DNA from: Ruminococcus sp.
Lineage (GTDB): Bacteria; Bacillota; Clostridia; Oscillospirales; Ruminococcaceae
DNA: 54,343 bases
Reading direction: 5' to 3'
Assembly (NCBI GenBank): GCA_029062165.1
Contig: JAIDQQ010000035.1
Span: forward strand, 1-54,343
A program made the translations under genes and the position numbers. The stretch's first letter is position 1, and each line of letters begins with the position of its first letter. Under the pieces are notes generated by a model, which saw only the letters and a program-made list of their open reading frames with translations, was not told the origin of the DNA and made no database searches. Below, in pieces: positions 44,387-54,114 of the stretch.

Positions 44387-46543
44387 ATGAAAAAGAAAAA
44401 TAATTCATCAAACAAAACAGATATTGAAACTTACAAGAAAAAAATAATTACTTTTCTGCAAACCTACAACAAAAAAACTATGCCGATAAGCGAACTGGAA
44501 AATAAATGCCGTACCAAAAAACAGGGACGTGACAATTTTATTAACGCTTTTGACCAGTTACGCACAGAAGGTGTTATAACAGTCAGAAAAGGTATGAAAA
44601 CCGGATTATGTTCACGGCTGAATATATATCCGGCAGTAGTCACCAGACTTAGCAGGACTTTCGGTTTCGCAAAGACTGACGACGGTACAGAATATTTTAT
44701 CCCTGGTAAATGTATGTTAGGTGCTATGCCGAATGACCGTGTACTTGTTTCGGATATTCCGTCACGTTCCGGCGAACCCGAAGGCGAAATTATTGACATC
44801 ATTAAATTCAGTAACTCCGCACTGACCGGTAAAATAGAGTACGTCGACGGAAAACCTTATCTTGTACCCGATACCGCTACTAAAAATCATATGATTATCG
44901 TCAGGGAAAACAGCGTGAAATTCAATGACGGCGAAAAAGTTCTTGCGGAAATAGTCTACCGTGGTCGCCGACACGCTGAACACAAAGTTAAAATAACGTC
45001 TGTTTTCGGAAGTTCTGAATATGCCTCTTCCTGTGCGAAGTCAATTCTTATGATGCATAATGCTCCATATGAGTTTCCGGAAGAAGTATTAGACGAAGCA
45101 AGAAAAATTTCTGAAGGTGGCGTACAGGAATATTCTTTCAATAACAGAGAAAATCTCTGTAATATGAACATCTTTACTATTGACGGTGCTGAATCCAAAG
45201 ACCTTGACGACGCTGTTTCAGTAGAAAAAACTGAAAACGGTTATATACTGGGCGTACACATTGCCGACGTTTCACATTATGTACGTGGCAACAGTAATCT
45301 TGACAAGGAAGCTATGAAACGTGGTACGAGTATCTACTATGCAGATAAAGTTGTTCCTATGCTCCCGAAAGAACTTTCAAACGGTATATGTTCACTTAAT
45401 CCCGACGAAAACAGACTTACTTTATCATGTTTCATAAATCTCGACAATAACGGCGATATTGTTTCATATCGTTTCTGTAAAAGCGTTATAAGGTCACGGG
45501 TAAAGGGTGTATATTCGGAAATTAATGATATTCTTTCCGGTACGGAATCACAGGAAATTACGGAAAAATATTCCGCCGTAAGAAATGAAATTTTCCTCAT
45601 GAACGAATTGGCGGATATTCTCATAGCTAAGAAAAAACGCCGTCACGCTCCGGAAATAGAAACTACTGAAAGTAAACTGATTATCAATGATGACGGTATC
45701 TGTTGTGCGGTAATTCCTCGTGAACGTGGTAAGGCTGAAAGAATCATAGAGGAATTTATGCTTACTGCTAACGAATGTTCCGCTAAACTCGCACGTGATA
45801 AAAAAGTACCGTTCGTCTACAGAATACATGAAGCTCCGCCGGAAGCTAAAGTCGAGGCTTTACATGAAATTCTGCCTAAATTTAACCTTGAATGTCCGCA
45901 CTTTACGGAGTTCAAACCGTATCACGCTACTAAAATTCTCGAAAGTGCAAGAGGTACTGACAAATTCGAGGCGGTCAATTTACTGGTACTCCGTTCCATG
46001 TCGAAAGCCAAATACTCTACCGAACCTGTAGGACACTTCGGACTTGTACTTGACGACTATGCACATTTTACATCTCCTATAAGACGCTATCCAGATTTGG
46101 CTATACACCGCATTATAACCGATATTTTAGCCGGTTATAACAACGAATGGTTAAACAAACGTTATGCCGGTTTTGCAAGTAATTCCGCTGAACGTTCTTC
46201 CGACGCTGAATTAAGAGCCGTCGCCATTGAACGTGAATGTGAAGACTGTTACAAGGCTGAATACATGAAATCCCATATAGGCGAAACTTTTACGGCACGG
46301 ATTTCCAGTGTAACGGAGTTCGGATTTTATGTACAGTTACCCGATACTATAGAAGGACTTGTCCACATACGGACACTTCCGGAGGGCGAATATGATTATT
46401 CCGAACCGGTCTCACTTACTGAACGTTTCAGTAATACTTCCTATACGCTCGGTCAGACGGTACGTGTTATCTGCTCCGCTGTCAATGTAAGCGACGGTAT
46501 TATTGATTTCGTCCTCGACGACGAAGAACAGGAGTTATTATGA
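44387..46543 (+). CDS. rnr: Ribonuclease R
   Basis: A 718-aa 3'-5' exoribonuclease that degrades structured RNA. An N-terminal helix-turn-helix region precedes cold-shock domains (about 75-215) and the RNB catalytic domain (about 255-590, with the acidic cluster DGAESKDLDDAVSV and the HFTSPIRRYPDL motif). A C-terminal S1 domain follows (about 630-708). AAGGAG precedes the ATG. smpB, often next in Firmicutes, is not here; a lipoprotein gene overlaps the stop codon instead. Confidence 0.96.
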   Translation: MKKKNNSSNKTDIETYKKKIITFLQTYNKKTMPISELENKCRTKKQGRDNFINAFDQLRTEGVITVRKGMKTGLCSRLNIYPAVVTRLSRTFGFAKTDDGTEYFIPGKCMLGAMPNDRVLVSDIPSRSGEPEGEIIDIIKFSNSALTGKIEYVDGKPYLVPDTATKNHMIIVRENSVKFNDGEKVLAEIVYRGRRHAEHKVKITSVFGSSEYASSCAKSILMMHNAPYEFPEEVLDEARKISEGGVQEYSFNNRENLCNMNIFTIDGAESKDLDDAVSVEKTENGYILGVHIADVSHYVRGNSNLDKEAMKRGTSIYYADKVVPMLPKELSNGICSLNPDENRLTLSCFINLDNNGDIVSYRFCKSVIRSRVKGVYSEINDILSGTESQEITEKYSAVRNEIFLMNELADILIAKKKRRHAPEIETTESKLIINDDGICCAVIPRERGKAERIIEEFMLTANECSAKLARDKKVPFVYRIHEAPPEAKVEALHEILPKFNLECPHFTEFKPYHATKILESARGTDKFEAVNLLVLRSMSKAKYSTEPVGHFGLVLDDYAHFTSPIRRYPDLAIHRIITDILAGYNNEWLNKRYAGFASNSAERSSDAELRAVAIERECEDCYKAEYMKSHIGETFTARISSVTEFGFYVQLPDTIEGLVHIRTLPEGEYDYSEPVSLTERFSNTSYTLGQTVRVICSAVNVSDGIIDFVLDDEEQELL

Positions 46544-47430
46544 AAAAATTTATTATAATTATGCTTGCAATTTTTACCCTCGCAAGCTGTGCGAAAAATG
46601 AAACTTCCACTATTTATGAAAATGACTTCTCCGGAATACAACGGAAAACTGCACCCTCTGCAACAACTTCGGAAACTCCCACAACAGTCTTACAGATAAA
46701 ATCAGAAATTTCCACAATCACAATTCAAGAAATTAATACACAAGATACAATTACTGCCGAAACTACTGAAATTACTACAACAACTTATCCGGAAATTCAG
46801 GAAACTAATACAGATACTACTGCTGAAACTGTCGCAACCACTACTGAAACTCTTCCGGTGGAAACTCAACCTGACCCACTCGGAGCAGGTGCTTTCGCCT
46901 ATGATGAAGACGGTGCTGTACAGTTTTCGGCGGAAACAGAATCCAATGATGACCAGACTTTAATTTCTGCCGGTCAGGCACTTTTTGAATCGGCGTGTCA
47001 GACTGAATGGAATTTTACTGTAGGGTGTCCGTATGCTATTAATGACGGTCGTGTTATAAAAAACGATTATGACTGGGTTTACTATCAGATTACCGACGAA
47101 AAAATACACACTCTTAATGATGTGAAAAATGATTACTACAATGTTTTCAGTGACAGATACCCTCATGAAGATTTGAATATGCTTTATACTGAACGTGACG
47201 GAAATGTTTACGCCATGAACGGTAAACGTGAAATGAATGCTTATTACTCAATGTCGAGAATAACCGGTATTGAATCACGTACCAACGACGAAATTTTCTT
47301 TACTGTAGAACATCAGTTTGAAGGTACTGACCAGAATCCAAATGCACCATACTCGGAAAATGATACTTTTTCTGTTGTAATATCTCCTGACGGCAAGTGG
47401 AAAGCAGGAAAATTCCGTTTACCTTACTAA
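46540..47430 (+). CDS. Lipoprotein with Thr-rich linker and C-terminal domain
   Basis: A 296-aa predicted lipoprotein: signal 1-16 with lipobox LASC (Cys17), a long Thr/Glu/Ser linker (about 35-110), then a folded domain (about 125-296) with Trp/Tyr-rich segments (TEWNFTVGCPYAINDG, YDWVYYQITDE, DVKNDYYNVFSDRYP). That last pattern recalls other Clostridia extracellular domains often annotated as hypothetical. The start overlaps the rnr stop by four bases, so it depends on rnr translation, an odd partner for an exonuclease. Confidence 0.82.
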   Translation: MKKFIIIMLAIFTLASCAKNETSTIYENDFSGIQRKTAPSATTSETPTTVLQIKSEISTITIQEINTQDTITAETTEITTTTYPEIQETNTDTTAETVATTTETLPVETQPDPLGAGAFAYDEDGAVQFSAETESNDDQTLISAGQALFESACQTEWNFTVGCPYAINDGRVIKNDYDWVYYQITDEKIHTLNDVKNDYYNVFSDRYPHEDLNMLYTERDGNVYAMNGKREMNAYYSMSRITGIESRTNDEIFFTVEHQFEGTDQNPNAPYSENDTFSVVISPDGKWKAGKFRLPY

Positions 47431-47463
47431 TGTTAAATTCTTGTTAAACTTCCTTAAATTCTA

Positions 47464-47491
47464 TTGACTATTTCCGGATTTAAGTTATAAT
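47464..47491 (+). promoter_or_regulatory. Promoter of the Na/Pi cotransporter gene
   Basis: TTGACT, 16 bases, TATAAT. Confidence 0.8.
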
Positions 47492-47546
47492 TAATTTAAA
47501 GACAAAAATAAAGGGATTTCTTAAAATAATTTCTAAGGAGAATTTT

Positions 47547-49358
47547 ATGGAAGAATTTTCAATTTTTAACATCTTCACGCTACTTGGCGGACTTGCATTT
47601 TTCCTTTATGGTATGAATGTAATGTCAACAGGTCTTGAAAAGCTGACCGGTGGTAAACTGGAAGTCGCATTGAAAAAAATGACTTCAAACAAACTGAAAA
47701 GTATTCTGCTTGGTATGGGCGTTACTATCGCTATACAGTCGTCTTCCGCCATGACGGTTATGCTTGTAGGTTTTGTAAACTCCGGTCTCATGACACTCGA
47801 ACAGACTATAGGTGTATGTTTCGGTTCAAATATCGGAACGACGTTCACGGCATGGATTTTATGTCTCGGTGATATAAAAACTTCCGGTGGTAGTGGTGTA
47901 CTTTCGTTCATACTGAAAATGCTGAAACCAGAATCATTTTCACCACTCGTAGCACTTGTAGGTGTCATAATGATTATGGCTTGCAAGAAAAACAAAAAGA
48001 AAGACATAGGACGTATTCTTGTAGGTTTTTCGGTACTCATGACCGGTATGACACTTATGTCCGATTCCGTTGACCCTCTTGCACAATCCGAAGACTTCAA
48101 GAAATTACTTACTGCTTTTGAAAATCCCGTTTTAGGCGTACTTGTCGGAGCAGGTTTTACCGGTATAATACAAAGTTCAGCCGGTTCTATCGGTATTCTT
48201 ATGGCGTTCTCAAAAGCCGGTGCTTTAACCTACGGTATGTCACTTCCTATAATAATGGGTTGTAATATCGGTACTTGCGTTACTGCACTTCTTTCTACAT
48301 TCGGTGTAAGCAAAGACGCCAAACGTGTTGCGTGGACACATATTCTTGTCAAGATTATCGGTACTATTATATTACTCCCTATCATAATGATTTTACAGTC
48401 CGCACTGAATTTGAGTATATTCAATGAAACAGTTGGTTATGTGGGTATCGCTACAATGCACACTATTTTCAATCTCGCTACTACCGTTATGTTTCTGCCG
48501 TTCACAAAACAACTCGTTGCATTGTCGAAACTCGTTATACGTGACGGCAAAGAATCCGAAAATGAAAAAAATTCCGAAAGAACTCTTACAGGTCTTGACG
48601 AAAGACTTCTTAAAACTCCGAGTGTTGCCGTACAGACTTGCAGAACCGCTTCTATTGAAATGTCTGACCTCACCAAAGAAACTATTAGCAAGGCTATCGG
48701 AATTATACTCGAATACAATTCCGAAGACGCACAGACTATCATGGAAAATGAAGATATTGTCGACAGGTTTGAGGATACTATAAATAATTATCTTCTTAAA
48801 ATCTCGAAAAGCAGTATCACCGGCAGTGACAGCCGTACTGTTTCAAAAATGATGCACTGTATCGGCAATTTTGAACGAATTTCTGACCATGCTCTTAATC
48901 TTGTCGAATCCGCTAAGGAAATCCATGACAAAAAAATTTCATTTTCTGACGAGTGTATGAACGAAATAAAAATTATTACCGATGCTATCACTGAAAATAT
49001 AGAACACGCTTTTGAGGCTTACAATCATAATGACCTAAGAATAGCACATAAGGTTGAACCGCTTGAAGAAGTCGTCGATAACCTTAGTATCGAACTGAAA
49101 AACCGTCACATAAGAAGACTACAGAATGATGAGTGTACTGTTGAACTTGGCTATATTTTTCAGGATATTCTTACAAATCTTGAAAGAATTTCCGACCACT
49201 GTTCAAATATTGCCTGTATCCTTATCCAGACCGACGAAAAAACAGATTTCCATACCTATCTGAACGACGTCAAGGAAAATGACGAGACTTTTCACGACGA
49301 ATACAAAAAATATGCTAAAATTTACTTCTCACGCCTTAATATATCAGAAGTAAAATAA
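47547..49358 (+). CDS. Na+/phosphate cotransporter with PhoU-like domain
   Basis: A 603-aa protein. Residues 1-325 hold two inverted Na/Pi-cotransporter repeats with the QSSSA motif (QSSSAMTVMLVGFVNSG) and its partner (IIQSSAGSIGILMAF). Residues 360-600 are a helical PhoU-like domain (MHCIGNFERISDHALNLVESA and later ILTNLERISDHCSNIA). It belongs to the YjbB/NptA-like group, which moves phosphate with sodium; direction is uncertain in bacteria. AAGGAG precedes the ATG and the gene is a single unit. Confidence 0.93.
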   Translation: MEEFSIFNIFTLLGGLAFFLYGMNVMSTGLEKLTGGKLEVALKKMTSNKLKSILLGMGVTIAIQSSSAMTVMLVGFVNSGLMTLEQTIGVCFGSNIGTTFTAWILCLGDIKTSGGSGVLSFILKMLKPESFSPLVALVGVIMIMACKKNKKKDIGRILVGFSVLMTGMTLMSDSVDPLAQSEDFKKLLTAFENPVLGVLVGAGFTGIIQSSAGSIGILMAFSKAGALTYGMSLPIIMGCNIGTCVTALLSTFGVSKDAKRVAWTHILVKIIGTIILLPIIMILQSALNLSIFNETVGYVGIATMHTIFNLATTVMFLPFTKQLVALSKLVIRDGKESENEKNSERTLTGLDERLLKTPSVAVQTCRTASIEMSDLTKETISKAIGIILEYNSEDAQTIMENEDIVDRFEDTINNYLLKISKSSITGSDSRTVSKMMHCIGNFERISDHALNLVESAKEIHDKKISFSDECMNEIKIITDAITENIEHAFEAYNHNDLRIAHKVEPLEEVVDNLSIELKNRHIRRLQNDECTVELGYIFQDILTNLERISDHCSNIACILIQTDEKTDFHTYLNDVKENDETFHDEYKKYAKIYFSRLNISEVK

Positions 49359-49364
49359 AATCAG

Positions 49365-49394
49365 AAAGAGTACAGTCCGAAAACTGTACTCTTT
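49365..49394. terminator. Bidirectional terminator
   Basis: AAAGAGTACAGT/ACTGTACTCTTT stem between converging genes. Confidence 0.9.
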
Positions 49395-49401
49395 TATTTA
49401 G

Positions 49402-50271
49402 TTAAATCTTTTCAATCGGAATCCATATCTGACTTTTATAATCAGAACTTGTCATATCGCCTGCCGGATATGCTTCAATATCCATCTCGTATGTGGGTTT
49501 GTAGTCGGAAGTCGGGAAAAATTCCGTACAGATTTCATGCCATAATTTCTGTATGGCTTCCGGCATTGCTCCTGTACATTCCATCACAAGCCATGTACGA
49601 GCAGGTATTTCCATGACCGTATAACCCTCCGGAACTTCTGCATTTTCCGGACACTCAACAGCTATTGAGTAGTCAAAAACTTCCCGATTTGTGTGTGTAT
49701 TTCCGTAGCATATGCCGAAAATATACGTTCTGTCGGAAGCCCTTTCAAGAAGAGTTTCTATAATTCCGGTTTTGTGTGACCTGTCCCAGAAATCCGGAAT
49801 AGTATTTCTGTTCTGATTTTCGTCAATGGAATGCGTTTCAGTTTTTCCGATAACCTTAAACGCTGGTTTTTCAATGATTCTGTAATTCATTGTACTACCG
49901 CCTTTCATGATAATTTTCACACTCAATCGGGAAAACGATTTCAGCCCTGAACCGTTCTTCCGAGCTTCCGAGGGTTTTATATTATGAAATTTCGTAAACG
50001 CTCTTGTAAAACTTTCCGGCGATTCGTAACCGTATTTCAATGCAACATCAATCACTTTCGATTTAGTCACATACAACTCTATACCCGCAAGTGTAAGCCT
50101 TCGTTTCCGGATATATTCGCCTATGGTCATACCGCATAACGCATTGAAAATCCGCTGAAAATAAAACTCCGAACAATATGCCTGTTGTGCGATTTCCGCA
50201 TAGTCAAGACTATCCGTTATATTATCTTCAATATAATTCAGTGCATTCTGTATACCGTTTATCCAGTTCAT
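49402..50271 (-). CDS. AraC-family regulator with GyrI-like ligand domain
   Basis: A 289-aa transcription regulator. The N-terminal AraC DNA-binding pair (about 5-108) shows YIEDNITDSLDYAEIAQQAYCSEFYFQRIF and VIDVALKYGYESPESFTRAFTKFHNIKPSEAR. The C-terminal GyrI-like effector-binding domain (about 128-288) shows EKPAFKVIGK and YEMDIEAYP. Such proteins respond to small, often cationic, molecules and control efflux or detoxification genes. A GGAGG site precedes the ATG, with TATAAT about 35 bases upstream. The target is unknown; the upstream neighbour on the same strand is a dockerin gene with its own terminator. Confidence 0.93.
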   Translation of the reverse strand: MNWINGIQNALNYIEDNITDSLDYAEIAQQAYCSEFYFQRIFNALCGMTIGEYIRKRRLTLAGIELYVTKSKVIDVALKYGYESPESFTRAFTKFHNIKPSEARKNGSGLKSFSRLSVKIIMKGGSTMNYRIIEKPAFKVIGKTETHSIDENQNRNTIPDFWDRSHKTGIIETLLERASDRTYIFGICYGNTHTNREVFDYSIAVECPENAEVPEGYTVMEIPARTWLVMECTGAMPEAIQKLWHEICTEFFPTSDYKPTYEMDIEAYPAGDMTSSDYKSQIWIPIEKI

Positions 50272-50352
50272 ATTTATTTCCTCCTTGAGCGTGATTTTAT
50301 TATAACACAGTCGGAAAATTTTTTCCTGATATTCCGTGCTTTAATGTATCAT

Positions 50353-50390
50353 GAAAAAAAGCAACCGTCCGGAAACAGTTGCTTTTTATT
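50353..50390 (-). terminator. Terminator of the 53124 dockerin gene
   Basis: AAAAGCAAC/GTTGCTTTT stem with inner pairs and a T run leftwards. Confidence 0.88.
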
Positions 50391-50391
50391 C

Positions 50392-53124
50392 TTAATAATA
50401 TTTTACTACTCCTGCCGGAAATTCATTTATTCTGCCTAAAAGATAATTCTGCATTGTTACGGCGTCTGCGATACTTACAACATCGTCGCCGTTGACATCT
50501 GCGGAAGCCTTGTCTTTTTTCGTGAGATTTTCATTATTCAAGGCAAGCTGTCTGATTCGTACAAGGTCAAATGAATCTATCCGCATATCTGAATGAACAT
50601 CGCCCACAAGTATGCTCTCCTGTTGTGGTGTGTCCTCGATACCGGTATACGTTTCAGTAGGTTCTTCCGCCTCACTGTTGAAAATTCTGACAAAATCAAC
50701 TGAACCATTGAAATTATTTTTTCCGTTATTGTCAGCACCTATCCTGTACGCACCATTTTCGACGGCATTTGCAATATCGCACGGATTTATTGTCACTGTA
50801 CCCTCGGCGACTGTTTTTCCGTCAACCATTATTTTACCCTTGTCACCGTCGAGAATTAACCGTACTTTCGCCCACTTTGCACCCTCTACCGCATTTTCTG
50901 CCGTAAGTTTTTCCGATTTTCCATTCAACATAAATTCCGCTGTGAAATTATTTCCGTCCGCCGACAGCTTTATATGTGAATTGTCGTCGCCGAAAAATAA
51001 AACTGTTCCGTTACCTCTGTTAAGTATGGCGGTCTGAATATCTATATTTTCGGTATAAAGTACGCTCTTATCGACTTCCGCAAAATTATTGCCGTCAAAT
51101 GTAAGTACGCCCTTTGCAGATGTCCGTTCAGCTTCCCACTCCGTACCGTAATTCATGCCGTATGTTGAAGTGTATCTGTCATTGAAACTTAATGTGCTGT
51201 CAACGTCAAAATCGTATGCGTACATGAGTTTATCTGTATAAGGTCTGCTGTCGGCGTATGTCTGCGTACTCGTCCAGCCGTATGACGTTCCTTTTGAGAT
51301 AGTTTTTCCGCTGTCGTCGTAATAATCGCCGTCGACTACGCCCTGACCGGTAATATTACCATCCGCCATTACGAAAGCATTTCCCTTAGCAATGGCATTT
51401 TCCGACATTTTAGTATTTCCGTATACACAGGCACTCTCTATGACTTTTGCGTTTCCGCTGACATTTGCACGTCCCATTACGAGACCTGTATCATCAACAT
51501 GGGCATTTCCCGATATTACGGCATTTTCGGCGACTATCGCATATCCGCTGATTACGGCATTGTCCTGTACCGTCGCACTGTCCTGTACTACTGCATAATC
51601 TTCTATACGTGCATTTCCGGAAACAGTCGCATTGCCCATGACTTTCGCATTTTTTCCGACATATACGCTGTCTGAAACATTTGCACTGCCGGAAACAAGC
51701 CCACCGCCGTTTGTATGCGTATGGTAACTTTCCCACGGATTATTCTTGACAGTCCTTTCAACCATTGAAACACCGTCGCTGAAAGTCACTGAATACGGAT
51801 AGCGTTCTTTACTGCTGAACGGCATATTACTTTCCGAAAATTCTGAATTATCGTCGTAAATTCCAGGAAGTCCGCATTTTGTTATCTTATCGAGGTCAGG
51901 CGTTGCGACTACTGCCAGATATTCCGTACCACCGTTTGAAGTCCATTTTATAGTTTCGCCAGCTTTGAAAAGTTTTGAATATTTACAGCTACCGTCCGCA
52001 GACTGCTGTACTATACAGGCTCTCCAGTCCGCACCGTCAATATTTGTACCGGCGTTCAGCGTAACTGAATGTTCACCGCTTCCGGAATTTATCGGAATTA
52101 CATTTATTCCGGCAAACTGTGGCGCACGTTCAGTCGGGACGGCGTATGTATTTGACTTTCCGGAAACTTTTTCAAGCATTGTATAAATCTGTTGCCAGTT
52201 CCATGAACCTGAATCCAGTAATTCATTAAGTCTTGCCCGATATGCGTCGCCTTTTTTAAAGTCAAGTCCGGCAATGTGTCCGGCGTACAGACCTAATGTT
52301 TCTTTTAAGTCTGCCGGAGCAAGTCTTTCTATCTGGTCAAATGGAAACTCATCCGGCTGACCTTCCTGCAACAACTTCTTTACAAAATCTGCACCGTAAC
52401 CTTCGAGATTATCCGGATTTTCGGTCAGATACTGGAAAAATGCCCATGATGCATAGTAATCACGTCCGCATGGAAACGTAAAACACAAATTTTTCATATA
52501 TGTTTCAAAAAAATCTGTTCCGTGTCCGGTTTCGTCGGTGGAATAGTCGCTGTAAAGATACTGTTCCCTGTACCAGTTGCCGATAGCTTCCCACCATGCA
52601 TATGAATATTTATTGTTGTTCCATGCACCTTGGTGGGCGGTCATTACGTGTCCAAACTCGTGCGGAAATACCCATGACGGCGGATTATACTGCATTGAAT
52701 CCACACAACAGAACATATATGCGAATCCACCACTATCCCACGACATATATGCCCAGTCATCTTCCATGTTTTCGAGACCTGTTCCCGAAATATAGATATT
52801 TGTCTTGTATTTCTTGCCGTCACGGAGGTTTTCTTCAACCGCTTCGGACGGCTCTTTCATTGACAGGTCATTCATGTAAACGTCCCAACAAGCCTCAAAA
52901 TTCTTCGAGTTCTGTTTTAAAAATTCGTCCGTGACTTTCGATGAATCACCGGAATTTCCCCATATAAACTGAAAATGTTCGGAAGTATAATAATTATATC
53001 CCTTTTCAAAATTATAGAACGGGTCTCGGACTGCATAATCGACGGCTTTTGCAGGAACTTCCATGACCGGAAGCACACTCAACGATACCGCAAGTGCCGT
53101 GAATTTCTGTAAAAATTTCTTCAT
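50392..53124 (-). CDS. Dockerin protein with HExxH domain, hexapeptide beta-helix and LamG-like domain
   Basis: A 910-aa secreted protein. Order: signal peptide (1 to about 27, ends AKA); a DUF6055-like domain (about 30-340) with a zinc-protease motif HEFGH near 153 and WWEAIGNW about 20 residues later, which could give the third metal ligand. A beta-rich region follows (about 345-460). Next come roughly 17 hexapeptide repeats of the (V/I/A)-S/x-G-N-A type (about 476-585), predicting a left-handed beta-helix. A LamG/concanavalin-like domain (about 635-820) and a dockerin (about 840-905) end it. The dockerin differs from those of the GH enzymes here (GDVHSDMRIDSFDLVRIRQL). A peptidase activity is plausible but unproven. 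AGGGGAGG precedes the ATG. Confidence 0.88.
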   Translation of the reverse strand: MKKFLQKFTALAVSLSVLPVMEVPAKAVDYAVRDPFYNFEKGYNYYTSEHFQFIWGNSGDSSKVTDEFLKQNSKNFEACWDVYMNDLSMKEPSEAVEENLRDGKKYKTNIYISGTGLENMEDDWAYMSWDSGGFAYMFCCVDSMQYNPPSWVFPHEFGHVMTAHQGAWNNNKYSYAWWEAIGNWYREQYLYSDYSTDETGHGTDFFETYMKNLCFTFPCGRDYYASWAFFQYLTENPDNLEGYGADFVKKLLQEGQPDEFPFDQIERLAPADLKETLGLYAGHIAGLDFKKGDAYRARLNELLDSGSWNWQQIYTMLEKVSGKSNTYAVPTERAPQFAGINVIPINSGSGEHSVTLNAGTNIDGADWRACIVQQSADGSCKYSKLFKAGETIKWTSNGGTEYLAVVATPDLDKITKCGLPGIYDDNSEFSESNMPFSSKERYPYSVTFSDGVSMVERTVKNNPWESYHTHTNGGGLVSGSANVSDSVYVGKNAKVMGNATVSGNARIEDYAVVQDSATVQDNAVISGYAIVAENAVISGNAHVDDTGLVMGRANVSGNAKVIESACVYGNTKMSENAIAKGNAFVMADGNITGQGVVDGDYYDDSGKTISKGTSYGWTSTQTYADSRPYTDKLMYAYDFDVDSTLSFNDRYTSTYGMNYGTEWEAERTSAKGVLTFDGNNFAEVDKSVLYTENIDIQTAILNRGNGTVLFFGDDNSHIKLSADGNNFTAEFMLNGKSEKLTAENAVEGAKWAKVRLILDGDKGKIMVDGKTVAEGTVTINPCDIANAVENGAYRIGADNNGKNNFNGSVDFVRIFNSEAEEPTETYTGIEDTPQQESILVGDVHSDMRIDSFDLVRIRQLALNNENLTKKDKASADVNGDDVVSIADAVTMQNYLLGRINEFPAGVVKYY

Positions 53125-53154
53125 AGGAAAAACCTCCCCTTGTAGTATGTATAT

Positions 53155-53183
53155 ATATTAACATTTTTTTATTGAAATGTCAA
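53155..53183 (-). promoter_or_regulatory. Promoter of the 53124 dockerin gene
   Basis: Minus strand: TTGACA, 17 bases beginning TTTCAATAA and ending AATGT, TAATAT. About 25 of 29 positions match the GH10 promoter at 27147-27175. Confidence 0.82.
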
Positions 53184-53773
53184 TATAATTTATACATTTT
53201 ATCGAAAGTTTTCAAATAATTCCCGACTTCAAACCGGAAATTTACTTCTCCTATCCAGTCAATATTCTTGTCGTCATTGAAATATCTGTGATAATATCCC
53301 CACGTCCGCCTATAAACTTCTTCATTCCAGTTTTCCGAACACCATTCATCGAAAAAATTTTCATCGGTTATAAGTTCGTACGCTATTGAACCGTATTTTT
53401 GCCAGTCGTCGTCTGTCCAGTCCTCAAATCTAAGTATTCCGGAATTTCTATATTTGTTCCAATAATCAGCTTCTCTTTTAACTGTTCCGAATTTTGTCCA
53501 GATAACCTTATCGCCCGACCACTCTACCTTTACAACAACTATTGTACAGTTAAAATCCAAATCGTCTCCACAAACCAACAACGGAAAATTACAAGAAACT
53601 TTTCTTTCAACAAGTTCCATTATATAATGCAGTTCACCTTTATTCTCAACGCGTAACGACGAAACAAGCCATTCAAAAAAATTATTACTTCCTTGTATTT
53701 CCTCAAATATCGAATTTAAACATATATTGTCAATAAAAATATAATTGTTATCTAAATTAATCTTATTATACAT
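53180..53773 (-). CDS. Hypothetical acidic, Trp-rich protein
   Basis: A 197-aa cytosolic protein without a recognised family. It is unusually rich in Trp, Asp and Asn (DWTDDDWQKYG, DEWCSENWNEEVYRRTWGYYHRYF). The start at 53773 has GAGG upstream and lies two bases after the stop of the preceding gene, so the two are coupled; the frame's extension to 53836 lies inside that gene. Size, acidity and pairing resemble immunity genes of polymorphic-toxin loci, but no toxin gene is in view. Confidence 0.7.
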   Translation of the reverse strand: MYNKINLDNNYIFIDNICLNSIFEEIQGSNNFFEWLVSSLRVENKGELHYIMELVERKVSCNFPLLVCGDDLDFNCTIVVVKVEWSGDKVIWTKFGTVKREADYWNKYRNSGILRFEDWTDDDWQKYGSIAYELITDENFFDEWCSENWNEEVYRRTWGYYHRYFNDDKNIDWIGEVNFRFEVGNYLKTFDKMYKLY

Positions 53774-53775
53774 AA

Positions 53776-54084
53776 TTATAATTCCTCTATGATATAGTTT
53801 ACTACATATGCAGAAAATATTATTTCCTCGTCCCATTGATTACGTATTAAAAGATTTGCAAAAACCTGCGATTCTTTAAATTCAGCTTCCCGAAACAACT
53901 CTATTTCACCTATCTCAGAACGCCATGTTTCCGCAAAAAGTCTGTATTGAATATAAACTTCACTATAGTTATTAAAAATAATACTATAGTGTTTATTATT
54001 ATTTGTTTCTATAAATATTTTTAGTTCCTTACCTACTGAAATACTTTCAATAACGCCATTGTTCTGAAAATAAAATATATCCAT
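53776..54084 (-). CDS. Hypothetical small protein
   Basis: A 102-aa soluble protein with no family I can name; predicted beta-rich first half (FYFQNNGVIESISVGKELKIFIETNN, YSIIFNNYSEVYIQYRLF) and a helical end. An AGGGGGAAA site precedes the ATG. It is the first gene of a two-gene unit with the 53180 gene. Confidence 0.68.
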   Translation of the reverse strand: MDIFYFQNNGVIESISVGKELKIFIETNNNKHYSIIFNNYSEVYIQYRLFAETWRSEIGEIELFREAEFKESQVFANLLIRNQWDEEIIFSAYVVNYIIEEL

Positions 54085-54114
54085 ATTTCCCCCTGATTAA
54101 TACTATAAATTGAA

